Source: an uncultured Clostridia bacterium (GTDB lineage Bacteria > Bacillota > Clostridia > UBA1381). From it: a DNA stretch of 15,410 nucleotides. The stretch covers positions 1 to 15,410 of the forward strand of contig CAKSGG010000077.1 in assembly GCA_934454215.1 (NCBI GenBank). The letters are read 5' to 3'. Below, one piece after another: positions 14,961 through 15,410 of this stretch. The stretch's first letter is position 1. Each line of letters opens with the position of its first letter. The position numbers were made by a program, and so were the translations under genes. Below the pieces are notes generated by a model. That model saw nothing but the letters and a program-made list of their open reading frames with translations, did no database searches and was not told the origin of the DNA.

Positions 14961-15272
14961 ATGATCAAAGGATTTAAAATGAAGCTTTATCCCGGCATGG
15001 AGGAGGAGTATGAACGGCGTCATAATCTGCTTTGGCAGGAAATGAAGGACATGATTCATGAATACGGCGGAAAAAATTATACGATTTTTTTAGACCGTGA
15101 AACGCTCACACTGTTTGGGTACATAGAGATTTTGGATGAAGAAAAATGGAATCAGTCGGCTGAAACTGAAATCTGCCGGAAATGGTGGGATTACATGGCG
15201 GACATCATGGAAACGAATCCGGATAACAGTCCTGTATCGATTGATTTAAAAACAGTATTTCACTTAGATTAA
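14961..15272 (+). CDS. rhaM: L-rhamnose mutarotase
   Basis: 103 residues, the length of the family (about 104), a dimeric alpha/beta-barrel-like enzyme that interconverts alpha and beta anomers of L-rhamnose before isomerisation. Recognisable landmarks are EEYERRHNLLW (15-25, catalytic-region His21), GGKNYTIFLD (36-45, Tyr40), CRKWWDYMADIM (72-83, Trp75/76) and NPDNSPVSI (86-94), all closely resembling E. coli RhaM/YiiL. GAGGTG (14948-14953) lies 7 nt before the ATG. rhaA follows after 14 nt, so the two are co-transcribed. The neighbouring rhaA supports rhamnose rather than fucose as substrate. Confidence 0.95.
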   Translation: MIKGFKMKLYPGMEEEYERRHNLLWQEMKDMIHEYGGKNYTIFLDRETLTLFGYIEILDEEKWNQSAETEICRKWWDYMADIMETNPDNSPVSIDLKTVFHLD

Positions 15273-15286
15273 CGGAGGAATGAAGC

Positions 15287-15410
15287 ATGAGTTATCAAGA
15301 AGCAAAAAAACAGTATGCCGCACTTGGCGTTGATACAGACGCGGCAATCGAAAAATTGAAGGACATTCCGGTGTCGCTGCATTGCTGGCAGGGAGATGAC
15401 GTCATTGGTT
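15287..15410 (+). CDS. rhaA: L-rhamnose isomerase (5' part, cut by window edge)
   Basis: Only 41 codons are present. The start MSYQEAKKQYAALGVDTDAA and the segment LKDIPVSLHCWQGDDVIG match the N-terminus of RhaA, in which VS-x-HCWQGDDV is a near-invariant signature. The enzyme converts L-rhamnose to L-rhamnulose with a divalent metal and is the first committed step of rhamnose catabolism; full proteins are about 420 residues. GGAGG (15274-15278) lies 8 nt before the ATG, and the gene directly follows rhaM. Rhamnulokinase and aldolase genes would be expected further right. Confidence 0.95.
   Translation, partial: MSYQEAKKQYAALGVDTDAAIEKLKDIPVSLHCWQGDDVIG

Noticed and set aside
1..15410. tRNA, rRNA, CRISPR arrays, insertion sequences, attachment sites
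   Set aside because: Reading both strands, I saw no cloverleaf, no regularly spaced repeats, no transposase or integrase, and no duplicated target ends. The compositional step at 12,400 has no mobile gene beside it in this window.

Overview
The window reads as low-GC Clostridia (Bacillota). It has A+T-rich intergenic DNA, strong AGGAGG-type ribosome binding sites, canonical sigma-A promoters with 17-bp spacers, a single-chain pyruvate:ferredoxin oxidoreductase typical of anaerobes, an S-layer-homology (SLH) surface protein and several plant- or mucin-glycan enzymes. A gut saccharolytic anaerobe fits best. The genus cannot be fixed from this sequence alone.

Layout. At the left edge is the 5' end of feoA (minus strand), whose promoter overlaps a chain of TTAGTT/AACTAA half-sites that looks like a metal-dependent operator. 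Divergent from it is an SGNH-fold esterase (390-1610). It meets nifJ (1734-5249, minus) tail to tail at a perfect 38-bp bidirectional terminator. Upstream of nifJ, on the same strand, is a compact four-gene envelope cluster (9311 down to 5424): a zinc-ribbon membrane protein, a TPM-domain membrane protein, a secreted SLH-only protein and an SPFH protein carrying three zinc ribbons. Three of these match the ydjG-ydjH-ydjI set that partners PspA in Bacillus subtilis, but there is no pspA here and an SLH gene sits inside the set. Divergent from this cluster are an auxin-efflux-carrier (AEC) family permease and a cytoplasmic GH36-type alpha-galactosidase with its own promoter.

After a second bidirectional terminator (12357-12400), which overlaps the stop codons of both converging genes, base and codon use change (fewer AGA and CTT codons, more CGC/CGG and CTG). 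There lies a deoxy-sugar module: a GH29 alpha-L-fucosidase (minus), a divergent AraC-family regulator, and then rhaM (L-rhamnose mutarotase) and rhaA (L-rhamnose isomerase, cut by the window end). The AraC protein is the obvious candidate regulator of both the GH29 gene and the rha operon. Both glycosidases lack signal peptides, so they should act on imported oligosaccharides and feed hexoses to a fermentation in which NifJ handles pyruvate.

The best candidate for something under-described is the pspA-less ydjGHI-like cluster with an embedded SLH protein, together with the 13-bp-arm dyad just upstream of its promoter. Five annotated starts were moved downstream from the longest possible reading frame, using ribosome binding sites and promoters. 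The clearest case is the SGNH gene, where the extended frame would begin on the -35 box.
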